Source: Streptomyces sp. BV286
GTDB lineage: Bacteria > Actinomycetota > Actinomycetes > Streptomycetales > Streptomycetaceae
Length of the DNA: 64,000 bases
Assembly (NCBI RefSeq): GCF_019090165.1
Contig: NZ_JAHRIB010000208.1
Span: forward strand, 1 to 64,000
Direction of reading: 5' to 3'
The notes below the pieces were generated by a model. That model saw nothing but the letters and a program-made list of their open reading frames with translations, had not been told where the DNA came from and ran no database searches. The stretch's first letter is position 1; each line of letters starts with the position of its first letter. Positions 8,793 to 17,264 of the stretch are shown here, one piece after another. Made by a program: the position numbers and the translations under genes.

Positions 8793-9854
8793 ATGGGCCA
8801 CCCGTACGCGATCCGGGAGATCGCTCGTCAGGCGGGCCTGAGCGAGGCGACCGTGGACCGGGTCCTGAACGGGCGGGGCGGGGTCCGCGAGAGCACGGCC
8901 CGCTCGGTGCACCAGGCCGTCGCGGACCTGGACCGGCAGCGGACGCAGGTCCGGCTGACGGGCCGCACCTTCATGACCGACATCGTCATGCAGACCCCGG
9001 AGCGGTTCTCCACGGCGGTGCGCATGGCGCTGGAGGCCGAACTGCCGTCGCTGAGCCCGGCCGTGCTGCGCTGCCGGTTCCACTTCCGGGAGACGGGCGC
9101 GCCGGACGACCTGATCACGACGCTGGACCGGATCGCCCGCCGCGGCTCACAGGGCGTGATCCTCAAGGCCCCGGACGTCCCGGAGGTCACGGCGGCCGTC
9201 GGCAGGCTGGTGGCCGCGGGCATCCCGGTGGTGACCCTGGTGACCGACCTGCCCGCCAGCGGCCGGCTCGCCTACGTCGGCATAGACAACCGGGCGGCCG
9301 GCGCCACCGCCGGATATCTGATGGGCCAGTGGCTGGGCGACGGCCCGGGGCACGTCCTCACCACCATCAGCCGCGGCTTCTTCCGCGGCGAGGAGGAGCG
9401 CGAGATGGGCTTCCGGGCCACGATGCGCACGCTGCGTCCGGCCCGGCGGCTCGTCGAGGTCACCGACAGCGACGGCCTGGACGCCACCCAGTACGACCTG
9501 GTGCTCGCCGCGCTCCGGCACGACCCCGAGATCCGGGCCGTCTACTCGATGGGCGGGGGCAACAACGCCACGCTCGAAGCCTTCGACGCCGTCGGCCGGC
9601 GCTGTGACGTCTTCGTCGCCCATGACCTGGACCACGACAACGCCCGTCTGCTGCGCGCCGGGCGCCTCTCCGCGGTGCTCCACCACGACCTGCGCCAGGA
9701 CATGCGCACCGCCTGCCAGGCCGTCATAAGGGCCCATGACGCCATGCCCGCCGACCCCGCGCCCTCGCTCCCGTCGGCGATCCAGGTCGTCACGCCGTAC
9801 AACATGCCGCCCGAGACACCCCTGACGGACGTCCGCACCGGCGGCCAGGGGTGA
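8793..9854 (+). CDS. LacI family transcriptional regulator
   Basis: A 353-residue repressor. The N-terminal helix-turn-helix reads 'IREIARQAGLSEATVDRVLN' (residues 6-25), with the hinge and a periplasmic-binding-protein-like sensor domain following. AAGGAG lies 8-13 nt before the ATG. It sits divergent to the PhyH-SDR-dehydrogenase genes and 4 kb from the transporter operon, so it probably represses both in the absence of the sugar or cyclitol inducer. The ligand pocket resembles sugar receptors of the RbsB class by fold, but I cannot identify the inducer. Confidence 0.92.
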   Translation: MGHPYAIREIARQAGLSEATVDRVLNGRGGVRESTARSVHQAVADLDRQRTQVRLTGRTFMTDIVMQTPERFSTAVRMALEAELPSLSPAVLRCRFHFRETGAPDDLITTLDRIARRGSQGVILKAPDVPEVTAAVGRLVAAGIPVVTLVTDLPASGRLAYVGIDNRAAGATAGYLMGQWLGDGPGHVLTTISRGFFRGEEEREMGFRATMRTLRPARRLVEVTDSDGLDATQYDLVLAALRHDPEIRAVYSMGGGNNATLEAFDAVGRRCDVFVAHDLDHDNARLLRAGRLSAVLHHDLRQDMRTACQAVIRAHDAMPADPAPSLPSAIQVVTPYNMPPETPLTDVRTGGQG

Positions 9855-9866
9855 CGGGCAGATCGC

Positions 9867-10319
9867 TCAGCCGTTGGGGCGGAGCGTCCACAGGACCGTC
9901 ATCTCCCCGGTCACGGCGCCGTCCTCGCGCTGGATGGCGACCGCCACCGGGAACTCCGGGCGCTCTCCCGCGTCGAGTTCGGCGACGACGTCGGCGATGG
10001 GACGCCCCAGCGTCGCGGTGGCCGTGACAGGCCCTCTGGCCAGCTTCTTGAAGGCGATCTCGGCGGTCACGGGCAGCGGTACGGCCCGTGCGAGCTGGTC
10101 CCCGAACGCGGCCAGCACGACCGCGCCGCTCGCCGACTCACCGAGCGTGAACATCGCTCCGGCGTGCGGCCCGCCCACGTGGTTGTGGTACTCGCTCTGG
10201 TCGGGCAGCGCGAGCACGGCCTTCTCCGGAGTGGTCTCGAGATACTCCAGCTTCAGGGTCCGGACCATCGGCACCGTGGCGGCGAGCATCTCGCCGATCG
10301 ACATCTGATCTGCGCTCAT
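9867..10319 (-). CDS. hotdog-fold thioesterase (DUF4442/PaaI-like)
   Basis: A 150-residue single hotdog domain. The helix segment 'GGPHAGAMFTLGESASG' (about 48-64) is typical of the DUF4442/YiiD C-terminal and PaaI thioesterase group, and 'AEIAFKKLARGPVTA' forms the later strand. Such proteins hydrolyse acyl-CoA thioesters in the cytoplasm. It stands alone, convergent with the LacI gene (12 bp between stops) and divergent from the proline-rich membrane-protein gene. The substrate is unknown. Confidence 0.85.
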   Translation of the reverse strand: MSADQMSIGEMLAATVPMVRTLKLEYLETTPEKAVLALPDQSEYHNHVGGPHAGAMFTLGESASGAVVLAAFGDQLARAVPLPVTAEIAFKKLARGPVTATATLGRPIADVVAELDAGERPEFPVAVAIQREDGAVTGEMTVLWTLRPNG

Positions 10320-10487
10320 GGCCGCACGTTACCCACGAGTAGCCAAGCATGGCCAGAAAGAGACCCTCTTCACTCGGCCCGGCGGGAGGAGTCCCGGTAC
10401 CGGTGCGTCCGCATAAGGACCCATCTGCCTCCGGATCCGGTACGTCCCTGACGAGGGGCAGTGACCCAACCGTGTCCGGGACAGCAC

Positions 10488-10493
10488 TAGGGT
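10488..10493 (+). promoter_or_regulatory. -10 element (TAGGGT) for leaderless transcription
   Basis: TAGGGT ends 8 nt before the ATG at 10502, the geometry of Streptomyces leaderless promoters. No ribosome-binding site is visible before that ATG, which fits a leaderless mRNA. A matching -35 box is not obvious. Confidence 0.5.
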
Positions 10494-10501
10494 TACTGGC
10501 C

Positions 10502-11533
10502 ATGTGGCCAGGAAACCAGCCGCCCGGGGGCGAGCAGAACCCGCAGGACCCGAACCAGAACCCATATCAGCAGCCGGGGTACCAGCAGCCGAATCCGTAT
10601 CAGCAGCCCGGATTCCAGCAGACCGGACCTCAGCCGCAGAGCCCTTACACACAGCCGGGGCAGCCCGGTTGGAGTGCGCCCGGCGCACCGCAGCCCCCCG
10701 AGGGCGGCGGTGGCGGGAACAGGACGAAACTCGTCGCGATCGTGGCGGCCACGGCCGTCGTCGTCGCGGCGGGTGTCACGGGCGTGCTGGTTCTCGGCGG
10801 CGACAAGGACGACGAGGCAGGCGGCGACAAGGGCGGCAAGGCGAAGCAGTCGCCGTCGTCGAGCGCGGCCAAGGACCCGAGCGCGTCGGCGTCCACCGGT
10901 GAGGACAACCCGCGCGGCGCGGACGGCGAGAAGCCGACGATCGCGGGCTGGAAGGTCGTCATCAACCCCCGCTTCGGAACGATGTTCGACGTGCCGGCCG
11001 ACTGGGAGATCGAGAGTGCCGACACCAGTGTCGGCTTCGAGTGGGAGGAGAAGGGCAAGACCGACCGCACCACGGTCACCGCCCCCGCCTACCTCAAGTC
11101 CAAGTGGTGCACCAGCGACGACGACAAGGACGGCCGCGACGAGGACACGGCGCTGGCCACCGCCGGAACACGCGGCGAGAACGGCGCCAAGGACTCGGCC
11201 GAGGCGGCCGAGACCCGTGTGCCGTGGTGGATCTTCGGCGGCTACACGCAGCCCGACAAGAAGAGCGTGAAGTTCGACAAGGCGAAGCCGTACACGACCA
11301 AGTCGGGTCTCAAGGGCAGCATCGCCACGGCGCACTCCAGCAACACGCCCCAGAACAAGAAGTGCGACAGCGAGGGCAAGGCGATCACCTTCGCCTTCAA
11401 GAACGGCGCGGGTGACTACGTCACCTGGAACCTGTACGGCGCCAAGGGTGTCGACGACGAGATCCCCGAGGCCACGGTCCAGAAGATCCTGGGCACGGTA
11501 CGCCTGACCGAGGACGCGCCGACGGACGGCTAG
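10502..11533 (+). CDS. proline/glutamine-rich single-pass membrane protein
   Basis: A 343-residue protein of unrecognised function. Residues 1-70 are Pro/Gln/Tyr/Gly-rich ('NPYQQPGYQQPNPYQQPG' type repeats). A basic patch 'GGNRTKL' leads into one transmembrane helix (about 78-98, 'VAIVAATAVVVAAGVTGVLV'). After an acidic, Ser/Gly linker comes an extracytoplasmic domain of about 220 residues with two Cys (in 'KSKWCTSDDD' and 'NKKCDSEG') that could form a disulfide. The architecture, a cytosolic P/Q tail plus one helix and an exported domain, is common in Streptomyces envelope proteins of unknown role. ATG 10502 is chosen from the -10 box and the start of the P/Q-rich tail. Confidence 0.85.
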   Translation: MWPGNQPPGGEQNPQDPNQNPYQQPGYQQPNPYQQPGFQQTGPQPQSPYTQPGQPGWSAPGAPQPPEGGGGGNRTKLVAIVAATAVVVAAGVTGVLVLGGDKDDEAGGDKGGKAKQSPSSSAAKDPSASASTGEDNPRGADGEKPTIAGWKVVINPRFGTMFDVPADWEIESADTSVGFEWEEKGKTDRTTVTAPAYLKSKWCTSDDDKDGRDEDTALATAGTRGENGAKDSAEAAETRVPWWIFGGYTQPDKKSVKFDKAKPYTTKSGLKGSIATAHSSNTPQNKKCDSEGKAITFAFKNGAGDYVTWNLYGAKGVDDEIPEATVQKILGTVRLTEDAPTDG

Positions 11534-11552
11534 CGTCCCCGGCGCATCCCAC

Positions 11553-11607
11553 CGCCGCCGCGATCACGACGGACCCGAGCAGCCGGGGTACGTCGATCGC
11601 GGCGGCG
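11553..11607. repeat. 13-bp inverted repeat with 29-nt loop
   Basis: CGCCGCCGCGATC at 11553-11565 is repeated in inverse at 11595-11607. It lies between two convergent genes and may act as a terminator for either, though the loop is long. A tandem GGCATCCCT pair follows near 11638-11655. Confidence 0.5.
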
Positions 11608-11669
11608 TTCGCCGTCCTGGACGAGGGCGGCCACCACGGCATCCCTGGCATCCCTGGGTCCGGAAGCCC

Positions 11670-12515
11670 TCAGCCGATGCCGAACGCCCCGGCCGGCGGC
11701 TCCGGCGACGGCACCGCGTCCTCGTCGCGTACGGGCCGCGCGTCCCCCATGAAGACCCGCAGCGTGTCCCCGTGCTCGACCCGGGCGGGGAAGGCGTCGG
11801 CGGCCGTGCGGCGCATGAGGGTGGCGGTGTCGAGCGGCCGGTGCGAGGCGACGAGCACGGCGTTCCCGAAGCGGCGGCCGCGCAGCACGCCGGGCTCGGC
11901 GATCAGCGCGAGCTCTTCGAACACCGTGGAGAACGTGGCGAGTTGCGAGCGCAGGAAGGCGAAGGGCGTGGCATCGGCGAGGTTGGCCAGGTACACGCCG
12001 TCGCGCCGCAGGACGCGCGCGGTCTCCCGCGCGTACGCCTGCGAGGTCAGATGCGCCGGTACCCGGGAGCCGCCGAAGACGTCGGCGACCAGGACGTCGG
12101 CGGAGGCCGCGGGGGCGTTTTCGAGCCAGGCACGGGCGTCCGCGCCGTGCAGCACGATTCCGGCGTCCTCGGGGAGGGGCAGCTGCTCGACGACAAGGTC
12201 CAGGAGGCCGCCGTCGGCCTCGACCACGTCCTGCCGCGACCCGGGCCGCGTCGCGGCGACGTACCGGGGCAGCGTGAGCGCGCCACCGCCGAGATGCACA
12301 ACGTCCAGCGCCCGCCCGGGCTCCCCGACCGCGTCGAGGACGTGCCCGAGCCGGCGGGCGTACTCGAACTCCAGGTGCGTCGGCTCGTCCAGATCGACGT
12401 ACGACTGGGGCGCCCCGTCGACCGTCAGGAGCCAGGCCCGCTTCCGGTCGACGTCCGGCATCAGTTTGGCGGTCCCGTGATCCACGGTCCTGGTCACGGG
12501 TATCGGCTCGTCCAC
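11670..12515 (-). CDS. spermidine synthase-like, SAM-dependent methyltransferase-fold protein
   Basis: A 281-residue Rossmann-fold protein resembling the catalytic domain of spermidine synthases. The nucleoside-binding motif is 'VVHLGGGALTLPRYVA' (about 68-83), the acidic second strand is 'VVEADGGLLDLV' and a later acidic motif is 'DVLVADVFGGSRVP'. Many actinobacteria carry such 'fused' or orphan spermidine synthase-like proteins that need not make spermidine. It is transcribed alone toward the proline-rich membrane protein. Polyamine aminopropyl transfer is possible, but the true substrate is not evident. Confidence 0.82.
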   Translation of the reverse strand: MDEPIPVTRTVDHGTAKLMPDVDRKRAWLLTVDGAPQSYVDLDEPTHLEFEYARRLGHVLDAVGEPGRALDVVHLGGGALTLPRYVAATRPGSRQDVVEADGGLLDLVVEQLPLPEDAGIVLHGADARAWLENAPAASADVLVADVFGGSRVPAHLTSQAYARETARVLRRDGVYLANLADATPFAFLRSQLATFSTVFEELALIAEPGVLRGRRFGNAVLVASHRPLDTATLMRRTAADAFPARVEHGDTLRVFMGDARPVRDEDAVPSPEPPAGAFGIG

Positions 12516-12628
12516 GGGGCCATTGTGCCCGTACGGGCATGACCGGACCCGGTTCTCCTCCGATCCCGGCTCTCACGGCCCCTGCGGCCCCGTCCCCGCC
12601 GAGCCGCACGCGGTCCCGCGCCCGCACG

Positions 12629-13186
12629 TCACACGCCGACGGCCCCGTCGACGCACTCGCGGAGCAGGTCGGCGTGGCCGTTGTGCCGGGCGTACTCCTC
12701 GATCATGTGGATGAGGACCCAGCGCAGCGACACCGGCCCGCGCCAGGAGTCCTCGCCCGCGACGGCCAGATCGGGCGCTTCGGCCACGAAGCCCTCGGAG
12801 AACGCCACCTCCGCCCGCCAGGCCGCCCAGGCCTCGGCGATCACCGCGGGGTCCGCGACCGCGCCGTCGAAGTCGCCGTCCGGGTGCGCCGCCGAGGTGA
12901 AGAGCGCGGGCGCGTCCTGCCCGGCCAGCACCCGCCGGAACCAGCGGCGCTCCACGTCGGCGAGATGCCGTACCAGTCCGAGCAGCGAGAGCGTGGAGGG
13001 CTCCACGGACCGAAGGGCCAACTCACCCGCCAGACCCGCGCACTTCATCTCCAGCGTCGCCCGCTGGGCGCCCAGGATGTCGACGAGCAGGCTGCGCTCG
13101 TCGGCGGTGGCGGACGTGCTGAATCGACGGTCCTCCTCGGTTGCGGCGAAAATCCCGGCTCTTCGGTGTGGTCGCTGGCTCGTCAT
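12629..13186 (-). CDS. DinB superfamily protein (DUF664)
   Basis: A 185-residue four-helix DinB-fold protein of the DUF664 group. Typical segments are 'LEMKCAGL' (about 45-52), 'SLLGLVRHLADVERRWFRRV' and the C-terminal 'HMIEEYARHNGHADLLRE', which supplies His ligands for the family's divalent metal. Members are mycothiol-/thiol-transferase-like or of unknown function. The ATG at 13186 begins the conserved part; upstream extension codons are not conserved-looking. It lies downstream of tuf3, from which a strong terminator separates it. A paralogue with the same ending sits at 29701-30213. Confidence 0.87.
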   Translation of the reverse strand: MTSQRPHRRAGIFAATEEDRRFSTSATADERSLLVDILGAQRATLEMKCAGLAGELALRSVEPSTLSLLGLVRHLADVERRWFRRVLAGQDAPALFTSAAHPDGDFDGAVADPAVIAEAWAAWRAEVAFSEGFVAEAPDLAVAGEDSWRGPVSLRWVLIHMIEEYARHNGHADLLRECVDGAVGV

Positions 13187-13288
13187 GCCCCCATCCTCGG
13201 TCGGAGGCGTCGGCACGCGCACCCGTGTTTTCCGGGCGGGCGGTGTCCGGCGCCCGTGCTCCCGGACCGGGCGGACGGCGACGCGCGA

Positions 13289-13324
13289 GTGCCCGTCTCC
13301 CGTACGGATACGGGAGACGGGCAC
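13289..13324. terminator. strong hairpin terminator downstream of tuf3
   Basis: Two perfect 16-bp arms with a 4-nt loop (13305-13308), flanked by a further CCGGACCGG/CCGGTCCGG pairing (13262-13270 with 13324-13332). It lies 18 bp after the tuf3 stop and insulates the DinB-fold gene. Confidence 0.9.
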
Positions 13325-13342
13325 CGGTCCGGCAGCGCCGGT

Positions 13343-14524
13343 TCAGCCGACGGCGGTCACCGTGCCCGCGCCGACCGTGCGGCCGCCCTCACGGATCGCG
13401 AAGCCGAGCCCCGGCTCCAGCGGCACCTCGCGACCGAGCTCGACCCTCATCGTGACGGTGTCACCGGGCCGCGCGACCGCGCTCTCACCGAGGTCGACGT
13501 CGCCGACCACGTCCGCGGTGCGGATGTAGAACTGCGGCCGGTAGCCGGTGGACACCGGCGTCGTCCGGCCGCCCTCGCGCGCCGACAGGATGTAGACCTG
13601 CGCGGAGAAGTGGCGGCCGGGGACGACGCTGCCGGGCGCCGCGACGATGTGTCCGCGGCGCACGGCGTCGCGCGGGACGCCACGCAGGAGCAGCGCCACG
13701 TTGTCGCCGGCCTGCGCCTCGTCCATGGGCTTGCCGAACGTCTCCAGCCCGGTGACCACGGTGTCCACGGCGGCACCGAGCACCTCGACGCGGTCGCCCA
13801 CCCTGATCGTGCCGCGCTCGACCGCGCCCGTGACGACCGTGCCGCGGCCGGTGATGGTCAGCACGTTCTCCACCGGCATCAGGAACGGCGCGTCCACGTA
13901 CCGCTCGGGCATGGGCACGTACGTGTCCACGGCGTCGAGCAGCGCGCCGATCGCCTCGGTCCACCGCGGGTCGCCCTCCAGCGCCCGGAGCCCGGAGACC
14001 CGGACGACCGGTACGGAGTCGCCCCCGTAGCCGTGCGCGGTGAGCAGCTCACGGACCTCCAGCTCCACGAGGTCCGCCAGGACGGTGTCCTCGCCGTCGT
14101 CGACGGCGTCGGCCTTGTTCAGGGCGACGACGATGTGGTCGACGCCCACCTGCCGGGCGAGCAGCACGTGTTCGGCGGTCTGCGGCATGATCCCGTCGAG
14201 CGCGGAGACCACGAGGATCGCCCCGTCGAGCTGGGCCGCGCCCGTGACCATGTTCTTGACGTAGTCGGCGTGGCCCGGCATGTCCACGTGCGCGTAGTGC
14301 CGGGTGTCGGTCTCGTACTCGACGTGCGCGATGTTGATGGTGATGCCGCGCGCGGCCTCCTCCGGCGCCCGGTCGATCCGGTCGAACGGTACGAAGGTGC
14401 CGGAGCCGCGCTCGGCGAGGACCTTGGTGATGGCGGCGGTCAGGGTGGTCTTGCCGTGGTCGACATGACCCATGGTGCCGATGTTCAGATGTGGTTTGGT
14501 GCGCACGTAAGCCGTCTTGGGCAT
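13343..14524 (-). CDS. tuf3: elongation factor Tu, divergent EF-Tu3 paralogue
   Basis: A full-length 393-residue EF-Tu. The P-loop is GHVDHGKT (residues 19-26), the switch region is '[15 protein letters not shown]', DMPGH replaces the usual DCPGH, and NKAD is the guanine-specificity motif. Domains 2 and 3 are complete. It differs from ordinary EF-Tu in many surface positions. It stands alone, not in the rpsL-rpsG-fusA-tuf operon, which matches the extra EF-Tu3 gene known in several streptomycetes. It would deliver aminoacyl-tRNA to the ribosome. EF-Tu3 of S. ramocissimus is, from memory, reported resistant to EF-Tu-targeting antibiotics, and stringent-response induction of tuf3 has been described. 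Confidence 0.93.
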   Translation of the reverse strand: MPKTAYVRTKPHLNIGTMGHVDHGKTTLTAAITKVLAERGSGTFVPFDRIDRAPEEAARGITINIAHVEYETDTRHYAHVDMPGHADYVKNMVTGAAQLDGAILVVSALDGIMPQTAEHVLLARQVGVDHIVVALNKADAVDDGEDTVLADLVELEVRELLTAHGYGGDSVPVVRVSGLRALEGDPRWTEAIGALLDAVDTYVPMPERYVDAPFLMPVENVLTITGRGTVVTGAVERGTIRVGDRVEVLGAAVDTVVTGLETFGKPMDEAQAGDNVALLLRGVPRDAVRRGHIVAAPGSVVPGRHFSAQVYILSAREGGRTTPVSTGYRPQFYIRTADVVGDVDLGESAVARPGDTVTMRVELGREVPLEPGLGFAIREGGRTVGAGTVTAVG

Positions 14525-14844
14525 GGCAGAACCTCGAAGCCTCTTCAGTGTCAGCGGAGCTGAGTGATGGCCCCGGCGTCTCAGCGGCCGGGACAGGGAC
14601 CCCGAGGACTTGCCGACCCTCCCCCTGCGGGGTCCGCCGGACTATCCGGGAAGGGTCAGCTTCGGGCGCCTTCGGCGGCAGCCGCTGTGGTCACGACGGC
14701 AGCCTTCGGGGCATCCGCGACTGCGGACGCTGCGAGAGGGAAGGCGTACCGGAACATGAGGCGATCATCGCCGACGCGTCCGGCCGCGTCGAATGGTTTT
14801 CCGCGGGCGCGGGCCGCCGTGATCCGGGTGTTTCTGCTGGTGCG
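14525..14844 (-). promoter_or_regulatory. long upstream region of tuf3
   Basis: A 320-bp stretch without a gene between the AlkD-like gene and tuf3. It should contain the tuf3 promoter and a long leader. Near the start codon an 8-bp stem (GGACCCCG at 14597-14604 with CGGGGTCC at 14628-14635) could fold in the leader. No clear -10/-35 pair or canonical riboswitch was recognised. A ribosome-binding site is weak (AGGTTC-like). Confidence 0.4.
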
Positions 14845-15579
14845 TCAGGGGCCGATGTTCTTGAGCGCCTCGCGCACGGAGAGCGGCGAGAGCCGGTCCC
14901 GCTCGCGGGCGACGAATTCCCGTACGGCCGCCGGATCCGTCTTGGCGTACTCCCGCAGACACCAGCCGATCGCCTTGCGGACGAAGAAGTCGGGGTGCCC
15001 GGAGCGGCGGACGCAGTACGCGAAGAGCCGTTCGGTGTCGGTGGCTTCCTTGTACCGGAGTTGGTGGAGGAGCGCCGTGCGGGCGATCCACAGGTCGTCG
15101 TCCTCGATCCATCTGTCCATGTCGGCCCGCAGGCGCGGGTCGGCGGCCACGAGGCCTCCCACCACATGGCAGGCGAGCAGATCGACGGTGTCCCACCAAG
15201 GGACCGTGGAGACGAGACGACGGGCCACGGGCAGGAATCCGGACGAGAGACACCTCACATTGCGGCGCAGGTAGTCGACGGCGAAGTACTGGTACTCGCG
15301 CTCCGGCAGCCGCCAGCAGCGCAGGGCCACCGCCGTGCAGTCGGCCTCGTCCGGGCGGGGCGTTCCCGCGAGGACCGTACGGGAGAGCGCGCGGCGATCA
15401 GGCGTGGTCAGGCCGAGGAAGGGGGCGACATCCTTCATGTAGGCGCGCGCCGACTCGGCCCGCTGCGGGTCGGCGCCGGCGGCGTACGCGGCGGTCAGTC
15501 GCTCCAGCACCGTGTCCGCGAGAGCGCTGTGCGGCGGCTCCGAGCGGTCACCCGACATTCCGGAAGCTGTGACGCCCAT
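14845..15579 (-). CDS. DNA alkylation repair protein, AlkD-like HEAT-repeat family
   Basis: About 244 residues made of alpha-helical HEAT-like repeats. Family segments include 'YMKDVAPFLGLTTPDRRAL' (the PFxGxxxPxRR motif), 'YFAVDYLRR', 'TVPWWDTVDLLACHVVGGL' with the catalytic-region WWDTVD, and 'HPDFFVRKAIGWCLREYAKT'. AlkD glycosylases excise positively charged N3/N7-alkyl purines. ATG 15579 is the chosen start; ATG 15558 or 15606 are possible since no clear ribosome-binding site distinguishes them. It is divergent from the TVP38 gene, with 49 bp between starts. Confidence 0.9.
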   Translation of the reverse strand: MGVTASGMSGDRSEPPHSALADTVLERLTAAYAAGADPQRAESARAYMKDVAPFLGLTTPDRRALSRTVLAGTPRPDEADCTAVALRCWRLPEREYQYFAVDYLRRNVRCLSSGFLPVARRLVSTVPWWDTVDLLACHVVGGLVAADPRLRADMDRWIEDDDLWIARTALLHQLRYKEATDTERLFAYCVRRSGHPDFFVRKAIGWCLREYAKTDPAAVREFVARERDRLSPLSVREALKNIGP

Positions 15580-15628
15580 GAGACGAACCATACGGCGATC
15601 ACACACATGGGTCAGTTAGTGTCACCGG

Positions 15629-16402
15629 ATGCTCGATGCCACCACCCGCTCTGGGGGCACCGCCACGGTCACTCCCCCACTCCCCGCAACGGAACTCGTC
15701 CCCGTCGAGTTCTCCGCCGCGCCGAGAGGCCTGGCCGCCCGCTGCACGAGAGCACTGCTCTCGCCGTGGTCCCGGCTCTCGCTCCTGATCGCGCTGCTGC
15801 TGTCGGCCGCCGGGACGGTGCTGCTGTTCGAGCCACAGAGACTGCTGTCCGACGGCTGGCCGCCCCAGCTGAACGGCGCCGCGGCGGCGCTGGTGTTCGC
15901 GGTCGCGTACGGGCTGTGCACGGTCGCGTTCGTGCCCCGGCCGATCCTCAACCTCGCGGCGGGTGCCCTCTTCGGCTCACAGCTGGGGCTCGGGGCCGCG
16001 CTCGGCGGCACGGTCCTCGGCGCCGGGCTGGCCTTCGGGCTCGGCCGGATACTCGGGCAGGACGCGCTGCGGCCCCTGCTGCGCGGCCGCTGGCTGACGG
16101 CGGCCGACGGTCAGCTCAGCCGGCACGGCTTCCGCTCGATGATGGCCGCGCGCCTCTTCCCCGGGGTGCCGTTCTGGGCGGCGAACTACTGCGCGTCCGT
16201 GTCCCGCATGGGCTGGTTCCCGTTCCTGCTGGCCACCGGGCTCGGCTCGATCCCCAACACCGCCGCCTACGCCGTCGCGGGGGCCCGCGCCTCCACGCCG
16301 ACCTCTCCGGCCTTCCTGATCGCCATGGGTTTCATCGCGCTCCCCGCTCTGGCGGGCGCGATCGTCGCCTGGCGCAAACGCCACCACTTCCAGTCCCGCT
16401 GA
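15629..16402 (+). CDS. TVP38/TMEM64 (DedA-like) family membrane protein
   Basis: A 257-residue integral membrane protein. After a 45-residue cytosolic lead it has about six hydrophobic segments and the VTT/SNARE-associated domain hallmarks 'VPRPILNLAAGALFG' and 'RLFPGVPFWAANYCASVSRM' (F/Y-x4-R and G-x-P type re-entrant motifs). Relatives transport or scramble lipids, including undecaprenyl phosphate in the DedA group. Its role here is unknown. It is monocistronic, convergent with the cupin gene, with a hairpin between them. Confidence 0.85.
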   Translation: MLDATTRSGGTATVTPPLPATELVPVEFSAAPRGLAARCTRALLSPWSRLSLLIALLLSAAGTVLLFEPQRLLSDGWPPQLNGAAAALVFAVAYGLCTVAFVPRPILNLAAGALFGSQLGLGAALGGTVLGAGLAFGLGRILGQDALRPLLRGRWLTAADGQLSRHGFRSMMAARLFPGVPFWAANYCASVSRMGWFPFLLATGLGSIPNTAAYAVAGARASTPTSPAFLIAMGFIALPALAGAIVAWRKRHHFQSR

Positions 16403-16459
16403 GGCCGTACCCCCGACCGGCCGCCCGGGCCCCGTGGCCTCCGCGGCACGAGCCCCGGG

Positions 16460-16480
16460 GCGGACGCCCGGAGCGTCCGC
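16460..16480. terminator. hairpin between convergent genes
   Basis: GCGGACGC and GCGTCCGC form an 8-bp stem with a 5-nt loop, extended by partial CCCCG/CGGGG pairing outside. It is placed between the TVP38 stop and the cupin stop. Confidence 0.55.
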
Positions 16481-16502
16481 GTCGGGGCGCACGGGGAGCG
16501 GT

Positions 16503-17264
16503 TCACGTCCCCCGGTACACGTCGAGCCGCCCGCACATCCCGAACTTCCCGTACGCCGACGGCTGCTCGGCCCGCACCGCGGCGTCGGCGAGGTGGGACA
16601 CGTCGCCCCGCTCCAGCCGGTCGAGCTGTGCGCCCGTCGCCGCGGCGGCGGCCTCGGCTCCGCGCCGCCACCGGTCCCGCCAGTCGGCGAGCCGAGGCCG
16701 TACGAGGGCCGCGGCGGCCCGGTGGAACGCGGCGAGGGGCTCGGGCCCGTCCGCCTCCCGCAGCAGCCGGTATCCCTCCAGGGCGAGGTCGCGGCGGGCG
16801 CGGGCGACGCGCTCCTTCTCCTCCTCGGACGCGTCCGCCGGAATGACGGTGGCGGCGGCGTACGTCTGCAGGTCGGTCAGGTACTTCGGCGGCAGCGTCA
16901 GGACCGCGTCTCCCGCCTCCGGAAGGCCGCTGTTCTGCATGAGGACGGTGATGCGCAGGTCGTCGTCGTTGACCAGCCGGTGGATCGTGCCGGGCGTGAA
17001 CCAGGCGACCGTGCCCGGCGCGAGCGGCGTGACCTCGTACCCGGAGGCCGTCAGGGTCTGCACGGAGCCGCGCCCGCCGGTGACGACGTACGCCTCCGAA
17101 CAGGTCAGGTGCAGATGGGGAGTTCCCCCGCACACCCCGTCGTCGGCGGGCCAGTCGTACACCGAGAGATGCGAGACGGCGACCCCGCCGGGAAGGCCGG
17201 CGAAGCCTTCCGGCGGGCCGGTGAGGCCTTCGGACGGGCCGGTGGACCCTTCGGCGTCGCTCAC
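16503..17264 (-). CDS. cupin domain protein
   Basis: A 253-residue protein. A Gly/Pro-rich lead is followed by a single cupin beta-barrel: metal-ligand candidates are in 'TPHLHLTCSEAYVV' (His, His, Glu) and 'WFTPGTIHRLVN' (His). A helical C-terminal half of about 120 residues is rich in Arg/Ala. GTG 17264 is chosen because it overlaps the stop of the PmoA-like gene as GTGA, a standard coupled start. As the last gene of the dehydrogenase - PmoA-like - cupin operon, it is likely a sugar-acid or polyol isomerase/binding cupin, but no specific enzyme activity is recognisable. Confidence 0.82.
   Translation of the reverse strand: MSDAEGSTGPSEGLTGPPEGFAGLPGGVAVSHLSVYDWPADDGVCGGTPHLHLTCSEAYVVTGGRGSVQTLTASGYEVTPLAPGTVAWFTPGTIHRLVNDDDLRITVLMQNSGLPEAGDAVLTLPPKYLTDLQTYAAATVIPADASEEEKERVARARRDLALEGYRLLREADGPEPLAAFHRAAAALVRPRLADWRDRWRRGAEAAAAATGAQLDRLERGDVSHLADAAVRAEQPSAYGKFGMCGRLDVYRGT

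Noticed and set aside
8793-9854. A LacI-type palindrome in its own promoter
   Set aside because: I looked for an AAGCGCTT-type operator in 8665-8792 and found none; only the AACCCCTCAAG direct repeats.
11421-11651. Minus-strand 76-codon frame at the end of the P/Q-rich protein
   Set aside because: Overlaps the coding 3' end and an inverted repeat; no conserved features.
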